Assembly: GCA_045532175.1 (NCBI GenBank)
Contig: JAZSFK010000040.1
Span: 1 to 14,234, forward strand
From: Fimenecus sp045532175
Lineage (GTDB): Bacteria; Bacillota; Clostridia; Oscillospirales; Acutalibacteraceae
Length of the DNA: 14,234 nucleotides
Direction: 5' to 3'
This document shows positions 7,207-13,192 of this stretch, piece after piece. Numbering within the stretch: the stretch's first letter is position 1; the number at the start of each line of letters is the position of its first letter. The position numbers and the translations under genes are program-made. The notes below the pieces were generated by a model. That model saw nothing but the letters and a program-made list of their open reading frames with translations, ran no database searches and was not told where the DNA came from.

Positions 7207-8628
7207 TTATTTTACATAATCAATATCATATTCCACGATTTTCATTTGATTATCTTCCAATCTATATAGGATATTTATAAAGCGATATTTCCCGCTGTCG
7301 TTTGGTAATGTATTATACTCAGATGTATCTACATTGTAAACAAGAACAAAATCGTAAATACCGTAATCATTCATAGGCGAAGTTATTCCAATTAAATCAT
7401 TTGATACAGAAGACAACCATCTCTCATCATTTGCAAGTTGTTTTTCAAAATCTGCTACCGCTGAATTGTGAAAGTAAATATCACTAGTGTAATAGATATA
7501 TCCTCTTGAAACCGATTGCGTTCCTTTGGTCCAATCCTGTGTGCTTATTTGTTTATGTTCAGGAATATCAATTCCTATTATTTGCTCGGCTCTATCTATT
7601 GGCTCATCACCGTGGCCATATACATTTGCAAATATAAAGGAAAAAGAACCGTATATACAAAGTAATGCAACCATAATTATTCCGGCTATAATATTCTTTT
7701 TGTATTTATAGCCTTTTGCTTTTAATATGAATCCAAAAACTAATGATGCAATTGGAATGGGGGTAAATAAAAAGAACAACCACATATTCTCAACAAATAG
7801 CTTGTTGGCATTAGAAACAATTCCAACCAAAACTAATGCCACAAATATTGATAGCAAAGATGCCACAAAAAGTATAATAGAGAGAACCTTCCATGTGTTA
7901 TTTATTGGTTTTTCCATCGTCCTTGATGGGTTTTTATACATAAATGAATAAAATGCAGAGTTTTCTTTCAAATCACTTTTTCGTATAATAAACGACTGCC
8001 CACCAAATTGTAAGAAAAGCCATTTGCCAAACTGCTGTATTTGTTCTATATCAGTAAAAAAAATTTTTGATTCGCGAATTTTTTCGTTTTCACGATATAT
8101 TTTAACACCTATATAATCTTCAAAGATTTCATACACATAGGTTGACTTACAAATTCGTTCTGTGCTGTTTTTCCATGCCCTGCCATATGCTCGAATTCCT
8201 TTAATATGCGAAGCGACACCGATTAGAAGCATACCGAAAACAAAACCAATCATAACGTCCGGTGCAGATGATTCGATAAAAAACACAATCATCAAAACGC
8301 AAAGCACGGTGAAAATGATAGGCCTTTTGTAAATACTTCTTCTCTGCAAACGATATATTTCATTTAATTCTTGCTTTGAAAAAGTAAACCGATATGATTC
8401 ATTCGGCTGAATTTCTGCATTTTCTTCCTTGTTTTCGGAATTTACTATTTCATCAATTGATATTTCAAATATTTCACTCAGTCGCATTAAATTATCAATT
8501 GTCGGAACAGTCTGACCTTTTTCCCACAGACTAATTGTCTGTCGGCTTACAAGCAACTTTTGCCCAAGCTCCTCTTGTGATAAACCAAGATTTTTTCTAT
8601 ATTTTTGAATTTTTTCGCCAACTGTCAT
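7207..8628 (-). CDS. XRE-family HTH regulator fused to a five-span membrane protein
   Basis: The start ATG (complement of 8626-8628) has a strong GGAGG site just upstream (about 8637-8643). Residues 1-63 of 473 are a Cro/C1-type helix-turn-helix: LSQEELGQKLLVSRQTISLW followed by an ExGxxxPxxxNLxxLSxxF pattern. Hydrophobic spans lie at about 103-119, 124-141, 247-271, 281-303 and 312-337. Between the first two and the last three is a soluble segment (about 158-232) resembling the YcxB-like domain (YIGVKIYREN, FIIRKSDL). An odd number of spans puts the last 135 residues outside if the DNA-binding end is inside. It therefore looks like a membrane-tethered one-component sensor/regulator. Converges with the lipoprotein operon and is divergent from everything to its right. 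An inverted repeat at 8692-8710 is a candidate operator. Family and topology are well supported; the signal and targets are unknown. Confidence 0.88.
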   Translation of the reverse strand: MTVGEKIQKYRKNLGLSQEELGQKLLVSRQTISLWEKGQTVPTIDNLMRLSEIFEISIDEIVNSENKEENAEIQPNESYRFTFSKQELNEIYRLQRRSIYKRPIIFTVLCVLMIVFFIESSAPDVMIGFVFGMLLIGVASHIKGIRAYGRAWKNSTERICKSTYVYEIFEDYIGVKIYRENEKIRESKIFFTDIEQIQQFGKWLFLQFGGQSFIIRKSDLKENSAFYSFMYKNPSRTMEKPINNTWKVLSIILFVASLLSIFVALVLVGIVSNANKLFVENMWLFFLFTPIPIASLVFGFILKAKGYKYKKNIIAGIIMVALLCIYGSFSFIFANVYGHGDEPIDRAEQIIGIDIPEHKQISTQDWTKGTQSVSRGYIYYTSDIYFHNSAVADFEKQLANDERWLSSVSNDLIGITSPMNDYGIYDFVLVYNVDTSEYNTLPNDSGKYRFINILYRLEDNQMKIVEYDIDYVK

Positions 8629-8691
8629 ATAAGTCGCCTCCTTTTCTCAATATAATGATATCAAAAAACTCCGCAAAATGAAAGAAAATAT

Positions 8692-8710
8692 TACTTGATT
8701 TTGTCAAGTA
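8692..8710 (-). promoter_or_regulatory. Candidate operator/promoter of the XRE regulator gene
   Basis: A perfect inverted repeat, TACTTGA-5-TCAAGTA, lies 64 bases upstream of the regulator start. On the minus strand it includes TTGACA, a consensus -35 hexamer, but no clear -10 follows at 16-18 bases, so the exact promoter is unresolved (a weaker TTGCGG/TATATT pair lies closer to the gene). The palindrome form suits a homodimeric HTH protein, possibly autoregulation. Confidence 0.4.
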
Positions 8711-8801
8711 GCACTTGCAACATAACTTTTTTAGTTCAAATTCTCCCAAAAGGGCATTTGGGGAAAATGATATCTTTTGAATTACACCTAAAAAATTGCA
8801 T

Positions 8802-8838
8802 GAAAAACCCCGAATCCGCTGTGGTTTCGGGGTTTTTC
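8802..8838. terminator. Strong bidirectional intrinsic terminator
   Basis: Arms AAAAACCCCGAA (8803-8814) and TTCGGGGTTTTT (8826-8837) pair perfectly over 12 bp with an 11-base loop; G8802 and C8838 add one more pair. Because the stem begins with A5 and ends with T5 it would work on both strands. It insulates the regulator gene from the recombinase remnant region to its right. Confidence 0.85.
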
Positions 8839-8860
8839 GAACCGATATCTTTTCGGTTCG
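8838..8860. other. Second hairpin abutting the terminator
   Basis: Arms CGAACCGA (8838-8845) and TCGGTTCG (8853-8860) pair perfectly around a 7-base loop, immediately after the terminator stem. It is followed by a short spacer and then the TGGCAT motif that begins the partial repeat at 8867, the same order (hairpin, spacer, TGGCA) as in repeat copies A and C. Confidence 0.7.
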
Positions 8861-8866
8861 CATTTC

Positions 8867-8905
8867 TGGCATTGACTACGCTATTTAATACAATTCGTCG
8901 TTTTT
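8867..8905 (+). repeat. Partial third copy of the intergenic repeat (right-hand end)
   Basis: These 39 bases, TGGCAT...GCTATTTAATACAATT...TTTTT, agree with 10023-10061 at 33 positions without gaps. Five of the six differences are transitions. The upstream hairpins of copies A and C are not present; different hairpins occupy their place. Confidence 0.75.
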
Positions 8906-8906
8906 C

Positions 8907-9119
8907 AAATATGATTACCTGAAGAAAAAGAAAGAACGAAGATTACAACAATACGACCGAATGAGTTATTTTGTTTTCGCTGTCATAGAACTTGATGAGC
9001 TTGAATTACAGTTCAATCCGGCACTATGGCACACCACCGTTGACCATGTAACCGTGTACTCAGATGAACAATTACTGTTCCATTTCAAGAATGGTAGTGA
9101 GGTTGAGGTGGAACTGTAA
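8907..9119 (+). pseudogene. C-terminal remnant of a serine-type site-specific recombinase
   Basis: The frame ending at TAA 9117-9119 reads FNPALWHTTVDHVTVYSDEQ then a FHFKNGSEVEVEL end. The pattern DxALW..xVDxVTVYxDxxxxFxFKxGxE is typical of the extreme C-terminus of large serine recombinases (Tn4451/TnpX-type and related resolvases). Upstream it is lysine/arginine rich (YLKKKKERRLQQYDR), as in the coiled region before that end, but a stop at 8886-8888 and the absence of any resolvase catalytic domain show that all but about 70 residues is missing. A small ORF from ATG 8961 is formally possible but has no ribosome site that I can see. It marks past mobile-element activity. The family call rests on a short motif, so confidence is moderate. 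Confidence 0.6.
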
Positions 9120-9136
9120 AATGTATTTTTTATACG

Positions 9137-9165
9137 AAAGGCAGCAGTGTGAAAACTGTTGCTTT
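9137..9165 (+). terminator. Hairpin after the recombinase remnant, possible terminator
   Basis: GCAGCAGT (9141-9148) pairs with ACTGTTGC (9155-9162, one G-U pair) around GTGAAA; flanking AAA and TTT extend the stem past one bulged G. It lies 18 bases after the remnant's stop. The following tract is only weakly T-rich, so termination is tentative. Confidence 0.4.
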
Positions 9166-9231
9166 GCGGTTCGTTTTGAGAATACTATTAGTTCAAGTCC
9201 ATTTTTATGTACAATTCAACACTTATATAGA

Positions 9232-9260
9232 TTGTCAAATTCAATTTATAATGTTATAAT
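9232..9260 (+). promoter_or_regulatory. Promoter of the orphan 174-aa gene
   Basis: TTGTCA (9232-9237) and TATAAT (9255-9260) are separated by 17 bases, and TG at 9252-9253 makes an extended -10. A second TATAAT at 9247-9252 is too close to pair with this -35. Transcription would start about 20 bases before the start codon, leaving a short leader with AAAGGAG at 9275-9281. Confidence 0.75.
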
Positions 9261-9287
9261 AAATAAAAAATGTTAAAGGAGAAAAAT

Positions 9288-9812
9288 ATGGGATTTTTAG
9301 ATAGCTTATTTGACAAACGTGAGAAACTTGATTATTGCAAAGGTTGTGATTACATCTTTAATCTTGCATTAACACAAGCAGTTCAATTTACTAATGAATT
9401 TAGTGATATCCAAGAGGAGTATTATCGTGCTAACATTGTTGGGATTGCAATGGCTTACTTGGATACTAAGCCTGCAGACAAATGTATTCGAGTTCGTAGT
9501 ACCTTTGGTAAGGATGCACTTTATTACGGAACTGTACATGGTACAATGCTTATTGAATCTCATCCCATTCAAGCAAATTTAAAAACGGTATTTCTGCCAT
9601 TGTTCCAAAACTACCATACATATTATAGTAATTTTATTATAAATGAAATGAACAATAATCTTAATGCTACCACTGTGCGTATTCTTGCACAAGAGGTACT
9701 CCAACATAATGATATTGTACCTGATGCGGCGAAAATTAATGCTATTGCAGTAGATATAAATGCTCTAATTGAAATAATTGATGCATTACTTTCTAAATAC
9801 AAATTTGTTTAA
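9288..9812 (+). CDS. Orphan uncharacterised protein, 174 aa
   Basis: ATG 9288 has AAAGGAG six bases upstream (9275-9281); the in-frame ATG at 9270 lies before that site and is rejected. The product starts MGFLDSLFDKREKLDYCKGC, close in style to the MGLFD starts of two proteins in the first cluster. It is mostly alpha-helical by composition, with no signal peptide or membrane span and three cysteines (two as CKGC). I recognise no family. It is monocistronic: its own promoter lies upstream and the next gene's promoter starts nearly 300 bases downstream. It looks more AT-rich in codon use than the flanking operons and sits between repeat copies beside a recombinase remnant, so it may be cargo of a decayed mobile element. 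Confidence 0.75.
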   Translation: MGFLDSLFDKREKLDYCKGCDYIFNLALTQAVQFTNEFSDIQEEYYRANIVGIAMAYLDTKPADKCIRVRSTFGKDALYYGTVHGTMLIESHPIQANLKTVFLPLFQNYHTYYSNFIINEMNNNLNATTVRILAQEVLQHNDIVPDAAKINAIAVDINALIEIIDALLSKYKFV

Positions 9813-9898
9813 TTACAATTCAGTTGTTTAACGATTATCAGTAATTTAACGATAGGTTAGATAGATTTTCTCAGTAATCAACTAAATAGGCAATAAGA

Positions 9899-10061
9899 AA
9901 GCGTTGCAAGAGGGAGTAGTGATTTCTCAAATGCAACGCTTAATTCTTTTTAATGGCTTAAATACTATATAAAACAACGATACCACTATCAACACAAATT
10001 GTATCAATAGTGGTATCTGATTTGGCATAAACTATGCTATTTAATACAATTTGCCATTTTT
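9899..10061 (+). repeat. Two-hairpin intergenic repeat, copy C (with right-hand extension)
   Basis: Bases 9899-10027 align to copy A (7053-7181) without gaps, and 10023-10061 align to the partial copy at 8867-8905. Hairpin 1 has the same perfect arms AAGCGTTGCA/TGCAACGCTT (9899-9908, 9932-9941), but its 23-base loop is inverted relative to copy A. Hairpin 2 keeps an 11-bp stem (9979-9989 with 10007-10017), shorter than the 14 bp of copy A because of substitutions on its left arm only. It fills most of the gap between the orphan gene and the ATPase promoter. Hairpin 1 followed by TTAATTCTTTTT might also terminate the orphan transcript. Confidence 0.9.
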
Positions 10062-10103
10062 ATACCGTGCGTTGTAACTCTTAAAAGTTCATTATTCGAA
10101 AAC

Positions 10104-10131
10104 TTGACAAAAAAAGTGGATGTGGTATAAT
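10104..10131 (+). promoter_or_regulatory. Strong housekeeping promoter of the V-type ATPase operon
   Basis: Consensus TTGACA (10104-10109) and consensus TATAAT (10126-10131) are 16 bases apart, and TG at 10123-10124 gives an extended -10. Transcription should start near 10138, leaving a leader of nearly 120 bases before the subunit E start. Confidence 0.85.
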
Positions 10132-10151
10132 AATTTCATTAATATTGTATT

Positions 10152-10197
10152 AAGTGGAACCAGCTGACTGCAGAGGATTTTGGTTCCATTATTTTTT
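10152..10197 (+). promoter_or_regulatory. Terminator-like hairpin in the ATPase operon leader
   Basis: TGGAACCA (10155-10162) pairs perfectly with TGGTTCCA (10181-10188); G10154-T10189 and A10153-T10190 can extend the stem. The loop is 18 bases and the stem is followed by TTATTTTTT (10189-10197). It begins just after the predicted transcription start, so it could act as an attenuator or as a 5' stabilising hairpin. I saw no clear alternative antiterminator pairing and no known riboswitch consensus. Confidence 0.5.
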
Positions 10198-10255
10198 AAA
10201 AATAGGACAAAATAATTATTGCTATGTTCAGCATAAACGAAAAGGAGTAAACCCT

Positions 10256-10864
10256 ATGGAAATACAGTTACAAGAACTCATTGACCAGATAAAAAAAGAT
10301 GGTGTGGAAGTTGCAGAAACTGAAGCAAAAAGTATTGTTGAATCTGCAAAAGCGGAAGCCGAAAAGATTATTGCAGACGCAAAGGCACAGGCTGATAGAA
10401 TTTTGGTTGATGCTAAATCAGAAAATGAACGAATGATGAAATCAAGCGATGATGCTATTCGTCAGGCAGGACGCAACCTTCTCATCTCGTTTAGAGAAAG
10501 TGTTACAAAAGAATTGAATGCTATTGTTGGTGAAACGGTAGACTCAGTTTATTCAGCTGATTCATTGTCACAACTTGTTATAAATGTTGTGGAAAATTGG
10601 GCAAAGAAGCCTGATGTAGAGAATATTGAGGTAATTTTGAACAGTAACGATATACAGTTGCTTGAAAAAACTGCATTATCTTCTCTCAAAGAGAGAATTA
10701 CAAAGGGTGTGACTCTTAAAGCTAACGATAATTTTGACGGAGGATTCCGTATTGCGGTTAATAACGGTGGCGCATATTATGATTATTCTACCGAGGCTGT
10801 TGTGGATATGATGTCAAATTACCTCAGTCCAAAGGTTGTTAAACTTTTGAAAGAGGCGGAATGA
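10256..10864 (+). CDS. atpE: V/A-type ATPase subunit E (peripheral stalk)
   Basis: ATG 10256 has AAAAGGAG at 10240-10247; the upstream in-frame GTG at 10154 is inside the leader hairpin and is rejected. The 202-residue protein has a long N-terminal coiled coil (about 1-85), with heptad-like repeats such as AKAEAEKIIADAKAQADRIL. A globular C-terminal domain follows, ending FDGGFRIAVNNGGAYYDYS and a short helix. This is the standard layout of subunit E, which forms the peripheral stalk holding the A/B head still against rotation. It is the first gene of the operon; no I, K or G gene precedes it. Its stop overlaps the start region of the next gene. Length and motifs fit the family well. Confidence 0.88.
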   Translation: MEIQLQELIDQIKKDGVEVAETEAKSIVESAKAEAEKIIADAKAQADRILVDAKSENERMMKSSDDAIRQAGRNLLISFRESVTKELNAIVGETVDSVYSADSLSQLVINVVENWAKKPDVENIEVILNSNDIQLLEKTALSSLKERITKGVTLKANDNFDGGFRIAVNNGGAYYDYSTEAVVDMMSNYLSPKVVKLLKEAE

Positions 10865-10866
10865 TT

Positions 10867-11421
10867 ATGTCAGAATACTATTTGGTATCACAGTTGCCGT
10901 CTTTGGACGGGGTTAGTGAAAATATGTCGTTGCCGATTACAGTAGAACGGTTTTTCGAGTTGTGTAATCAGGTTGCAGGTAAAAGAATACAGAATGAGCT
11001 TGGCAAAATGACACTTTTACCGTCAAAAACCTATGAAAAATCAAGTTCATCTTTAATTGAAAGCTGGAATAATGGTGAACGAAATTTGCGTCTTGCACTT
11101 GCGAAGGCAAGAGCAGACAAGATGAAAAAGCCTTTTGATATTGAAAATACTGTATTATCAAGTGAACTTTTAAAAATAGCAAATACTGCTATTGAGATTG
11201 AAAGCCCTATGGAAGCTGAAAGATTTCTAAATTCTTATCGTTTAGAATTTTTAGAAACCTTAAGACCAATGGATAGTTTTTCAGAGGAATTTGTTTATTA
11301 TTATGGACTTAAATTGAAGTTGATTTCACACATAAAGCAATTTGATGCAAATGATGGTGAAATCGCATATAGAAATATTTACAATTCCATTATGAATGGA
11401 AATAGGTTGGAGGAAATATAA
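10867..11421 (+). CDS. DUF2764 protein, V-type ATPase operon-associated (possible subunit C equivalent)
   Basis: I chose ATG 10867 (MSEYYLVSQLPSL), since family members begin M-S/A-x-YY-LVxxLPxL and the purine-rich AGAGG (10852-10856) is 10 bases away. ATG 10861, overlapping the previous stop as ATGA, is the alternative and adds two residues. The 184-residue product is helical. Its C-terminal part (SPMEAERFLNSYRLEFLE then an EEFVYYYGLKLKLI segment) resembles the part of V-type subunit C (d) where a ...aYllkkE.Ei pattern occurs. DUF2764 genes sit between E and A in chlamydial, spirochaetal and Bacteroidetes V-ATPase operons, which lack recognisable C and F genes. It may therefore be a shortened functional replacement of subunit C; that role is inference. 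The stop shares one base with the next start (TAATG). Confidence 0.8.
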   Translation: MSEYYLVSQLPSLDGVSENMSLPITVERFFELCNQVAGKRIQNELGKMTLLPSKTYEKSSSSLIESWNNGERNLRLALAKARADKMKKPFDIENTVLSSELLKIANTAIEIESPMEAERFLNSYRLEFLETLRPMDSFSEEFVYYYGLKLKLISHIKQFDANDGEIAYRNIYNSIMNGNRLEEI

Positions 11422-13190
11422 TGACCGAAAATACAGGAAAGGTTGTCAGCATAAACGGTAACCTTGTGTCAGTTGAATTCCAAGGCAATGTTTCTATGAA
11501 TGAGATTTGCTTTGTTAAAGTAGGAAACTCAAATCTTAAAAGTGAGGTTATCCGTATCAGAGGAAACATCGCACAGATTCAGGTTTATGAAATGACTGAT
11601 GGCATCAAGTGTGGTGACGATGTTGAATTTACCGGAGATATGTTGTCAGCAGAACTTGGTCCGGGATTGTTAGGTCAGGTATATGATGGCCTTCAAAATC
11701 CCTTGCCGGTATTGGCAGAACAAGCAGGTTGGTTTTTGGAACGTGGAATTTACGCTGACGGACTTGATTCTGAGAAAAAATGGGAATTTACACCTACGGC
11801 AAAAGTTGGAGATACTCTTCGTGCAGGTGAATATATCGGTACGGTTCCTGAAGGACCGTTCACTCATAAAATTTTTGTACCATTCTATCTTCTCGGAAAG
11901 TACACTTTAAAGTCAATTGTAGAAAAAGGTGAATATGACGTAAAAGAAACCGTTGCAGTTTTGACTGACGAACGTGGACGAGATGTTTCTGTTTCAATGT
12001 CATTCAAATGGCCGGTAAAACGTGCTGTTAAATGTTACAGTGAAAGACTGGCACCGGTTGAAACAATGGAAACAAAGGTGAGACTTATTGACTCATTCTT
12101 CCCTGTTGCCAAGGGTGGAACTTATTGTACTCCGGGACCATTCGGTGCAGGTAAAACCGTTTTACAGCACACAACATCAAAGTATGCTGATGTTGATATT
12201 GTTATTATTGCCGCTTGTGGCGAACGTGCTGGTGAAGTTGTTGAAACACTGACAGAATTTCCTGAACTTACGGACCCTAAAACAGGTCGTTCACTTATGG
12301 AACGTACAATTATTATATGTAATACTTCTTCAATGCCGGTTGCTTCCCGTGAAGCATCAGTTTATACATCAGTAACCCTTGCAGAGTATTATCGTCAGAT
12401 GGGACTTAATGTTCTTCTTCTCGCTGACTCAACATCCCGTTGGGCACAGGCTCATCGTGAAATGTCAGGAAGACCCGAAGAAATCCCCGGCGAAGAAGCC
12501 TTCCCTGCATATCTTGAATCATACATCGCAGCGTTCTATGAAAGAGCAGGATATGTTCGTTTGCCTGACGGAAGTACAGGCTCTGTCACAATAGGCGGTA
12601 CAGTTTCACCTGCAGGTGGTAACTTTGAAGAACCTGTAACACAGGCAACTTTAAAGGTTGTTGGTGCATTCCACGGCTTATCCCGTGAACGTTCAGATGC
12701 AAGAAAATATCCCGCTATTGACCCTCTTATTTCATGGTCAAAATACAGAAGTGTTATTGATAGCAAAAAGTCAGAATATTGTAAAAATATTCTTCATCGC
12801 GGAAATGAAATCGGTTCAATGATGAAAGTTGTCGGTGAAGAGGGTACAAGCATTTCAGACTATGTATTATACCTTAAATCAGAAATGCTTGACGCGGTTT
12901 ATCTTCAGCAGAACTCCTTTGATTTGGTTGATGCAAACTGCTCAACTGAGCGTCAACGTTATGTTACTGACAAACTTATAAGTGTTTTAGGTAGCGAATA
13001 TGAGATAGATAATAAAGATGATGCTCGTAGCTTCCTTAACCGTATGCGTCAGAAATTCATCGACTGGAACTATACAGAATTCCAAAGCGATGCATTTAAA
13101 AAGGTTGAAAATGAAATCGACGCATTATATAAAGAAAAGAACGGTAATTTAGGCTTTGATGCCGAAGTATTATTAAAGGACGGTGAATGA
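11421..13190 (+). CDS. atpA: V/A-type ATPase catalytic subunit A
   Basis: ATG 11421 has GGAGG at 11409-11413 and overlaps the preceding stop by one base. The 589-residue length is normal for subunit A. Visible features in order: an N-terminal beta-barrel (GKVVSINGNLVSVE); the A-specific non-homologous insert (about 110-195, with EYIGTVPEGP); the P-loop GPFGAGKT at 239-246, Lys245 binding phosphate; CGERAGE with presumed catalytic Glu268; the Walker B segment VLLLAD with Asp336, followed by STSRWAQAHREMSGRPEE; then SGSVTIGGTVSPAGGNFEEP. All key residues are intact, so the enzyme should be active. The CGERAGEVVE form, rather than CGERGNEM, is that of the chlamydia/spirochaete-type enzyme. It hydrolyses or makes ATP in the cytoplasmic head, coupled to H+ or Na+ movement. 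Ion choice cannot be told because subunits I and K are outside the window. Confidence 0.96.
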   Translation: MTENTGKVVSINGNLVSVEFQGNVSMNEICFVKVGNSNLKSEVIRIRGNIAQIQVYEMTDGIKCGDDVEFTGDMLSAELGPGLLGQVYDGLQNPLPVLAEQAGWFLERGIYADGLDSEKKWEFTPTAKVGDTLRAGEYIGTVPEGPFTHKIFVPFYLLGKYTLKSIVEKGEYDVKETVAVLTDERGRDVSVSMSFKWPVKRAVKCYSERLAPVETMETKVRLIDSFFPVAKGGTYCTPGPFGAGKTVLQHTTSKYADVDIVIIAACGERAGEVVETLTEFPELTDPKTGRSLMERTIIICNTSSMPVASREASVYTSVTLAEYYRQMGLNVLLLADSTSRWAQAHREMSGRPEEIPGEEAFPAYLESYIAAFYERAGYVRLPDGSTGSVTIGGTVSPAGGNFEEPVTQATLKVVGAFHGLSRERSDARKYPAIDPLISWSKYRSVIDSKKSEYCKNILHRGNEIGSMMKVVGEEGTSISDYVLYLKSEMLDAVYLQQNSFDLVDANCSTERQRYVTDKLISVLGSEYEIDNKDDARSFLNRMRQKFIDWNYTEFQSDAFKKVENEIDALYKEKNGNLGFDAEVLLKDGE

Positions 13191-13192
13191 GA

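Noticed and set aside
8695..8922. Plus-strand frame of 75 residues
   Set aside because: It runs through the candidate operator, the terminator stem-loop and the partial repeat, has no ribosome site and resembles no protein.
9064..9276. Plus-strand frame of 70 residues after the recombinase remnant
   Set aside because: It overlaps the remnant in another frame, then the hairpin at 9137-9165 and the promoter of the next gene. The inner ATG at 9121 has no ribosome site. Most likely non-coding.
10132..10255. Sodium-responsive (DUF1646-type) riboswitch before the ATPase operon
   Set aside because: Such riboswitches are known before some V-type ATPase genes, but I could not match the conserved core here; only a simple hairpin with a T-tract and a small second stem are visible.
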